Under the pieces are notes generated by a model. That model made no database searches and had not been told where the DNA came from. It saw only the letters and a list, made by a program, of their open reading frames with translations. Positions 63,578-64,000 of a DNA stretch of 64,000 bases are shown piece after piece; position 1 is the first letter of the stretch; the number at the start of each line of letters is the position of its first letter. The stretch lies in the NCBI RefSeq assembly GCF_001956215.1, contig NZ_MRTQ01000023.1, forward strand, positions 1 through 64,000, given 5' to 3'. The translations under genes and the position numbers were made by a program. This DNA comes from Paenibacillus sp. FSL R5-0490 (GTDB lineage Bacteria > Bacillota > Bacilli > Bacillales > Cytobacillaceae).

Positions 63578-64000
63578 ATGAAGAAACTGACACCCGTTTT
63601 TACGGTTTCAGTCATATTCACAGCAATATTTATTATATGGGGATTAGTACCGAAGACCATACTGCCAAAAGGCAACCTGGATTCTGTTACAGCATCTGTT
63701 CAGGGATTCATATTGGAAAAGTTCGGGTGGTTTTACCTTTTATCAGCTTCTATCTTTTTAATTTTTTCAATCCTATTAGCATTCAGCAAGTATGGAAATA
63801 TTCGTCTGGGAAAGGATGCAGACAGGCCCGAATATAGCTACTTAAGCTGGTTTGCCATGCTTTTCAGTGCAGGGATGGGAATTGGCCTGGTTTTTTGGGG
63901 AGTTTCGGAGCCAATGTATCACTACTTTGCGCCACCTTTCCTAGACGGGCAGACACCAGAAGCAGCAAGAGCTGCCATGAGGTACTCTTTCTTCCACTGG
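63578..64000 (+). CDS. BCCT family osmolyte transporter (OpuD/BetL-like), 5' part
   Basis: First 141 codons of a sodium-coupled betaine/carnitine/choline transporter; the gene runs past the window end. Start MKKLTPVFTVSVIFTAIFI with GGAGGG ahead. Helices are near 8-27, 50-70 and 90-115, and the BCCT signature GMGIGLVFWGVSEPMYHY occupies about 100-117. Substrate is probably glycine betaine, but choline or carnitine cannot be excluded without the trimethylammonium-binding residues further on. Confidence 0.9.
   Translation, partial: MKKLTPVFTVSVIFTAIFIIWGLVPKTILPKGNLDSVTASVQGFILEKFGWFYLLSASIFLIFSILLAFSKYGNIRLGKDADRPEYSYLSWFAMLFSAGMGIGLVFWGVSEPMYHYFAPPFLDGQTPEAARAAMRYSFFHW

Noticed and set aside
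63559-63837. 92-codon plus-strand frame
   Set aside because: Wrong frame of the BCCT transporter; the real frame starts at 63578 and stays open to the window end with clear family motifs.

Overview
The window is core chromosome of a low-GC, endospore-forming Bacillaceae (Bacillus sensu lato; codon use and protein similarity feel like the Cytobacillus/Mesobacillus/Neobacillus group, which is an inference). The order follows, in reverse orientation, the Bacillus subtilis stretch from speA/yktABC/ylaF-typA through ylaH-N, ftsW, pycA, ctaA, ctaBCDEFG, ylbA-Q, bshC and mraZ-rsmH-ftsL-pbpB to spoVD. There are no rRNAs, tRNAs, prophages, CRISPR arrays or intact insertion sequences.

Layout. 1-446: three tandem copies of a structured ~148 bp repeat. 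0.6-6.8 kb: division and cell wall cluster mraZ-rsmH-ftsL-pbpB-spoVD (minus strand). 7-10 kb: bshC, a small membrane gene and panE. 10.2-13.8 kb: an acyl-CoA carboxylase operon (biotin carboxylase, carrier, carboxyltransferase) with a rearranged copy of the repeat just upstream of the last gene. 14-23 kb: ylbP, rsfA, a crotonase, rpmF-ylbN, tmcAL, ylbL-ylbK, ylbJ, coaD and rsmD. 23.1-23.4 kb: a multi-hairpin RNA element at the place of the ylbH leader. 23.4-33.3 kb: ylbG-ylbA genes interleaved with lineage-variable genes (a membrane-anchored copper-amine-oxidase-like-domain protein, a lipoprotein, a thioesterase, CAP-domain proteins). 34.6-43 kb: cytochrome caa3 oxidase and haem A synthesis (ctaA, ctaB-F, ctaG and a ctaM-like gene). 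43-50.5 kb: pyruvate carboxylase, ftsW, ylaN, ylaL and ylaK. 50.9-59.3 kb: ylaJ, ylaI, ylaH, typA, ylaF, suhB-like yktC, ykzI, yktB, yktA and an NPD-family flavoprotein. 59.5-64 kb: speA, the dual-function small RNA SR1 with its SR1P peptide, DUF3055-like and DUF1885-like genes, a polysaccharide deacetylase lipoprotein and the 5' part of a BCCT osmolyte transporter cut by the window end.

How it fits together. Three modules dominate: septal peptidoglycan synthesis (MraZ regulator, RsmH, FtsL, PBP2B, SpoVD, with FtsW 40 kb away), aerobic respiration (haem O/A synthases plus the oxidase subunits and assembly factors), and central metabolism (pyruvate carboxylase, acyl-CoA carboxylase, CoaD, PanE, SpeA). 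Sporulation genes are scattered through it (spoVD, rsfA, ylbJ, ylbD, ylaJ).

The least ordinary signals are RNA or repeat elements rather than protein genes: the structured mobile-looking repeats (1-446 and 11815-12072) with compensatory base changes, the element at 23213-23391 whose terminator points away from rsmD, and SR1 at 61036-61256. No wholly new protein system was seen.
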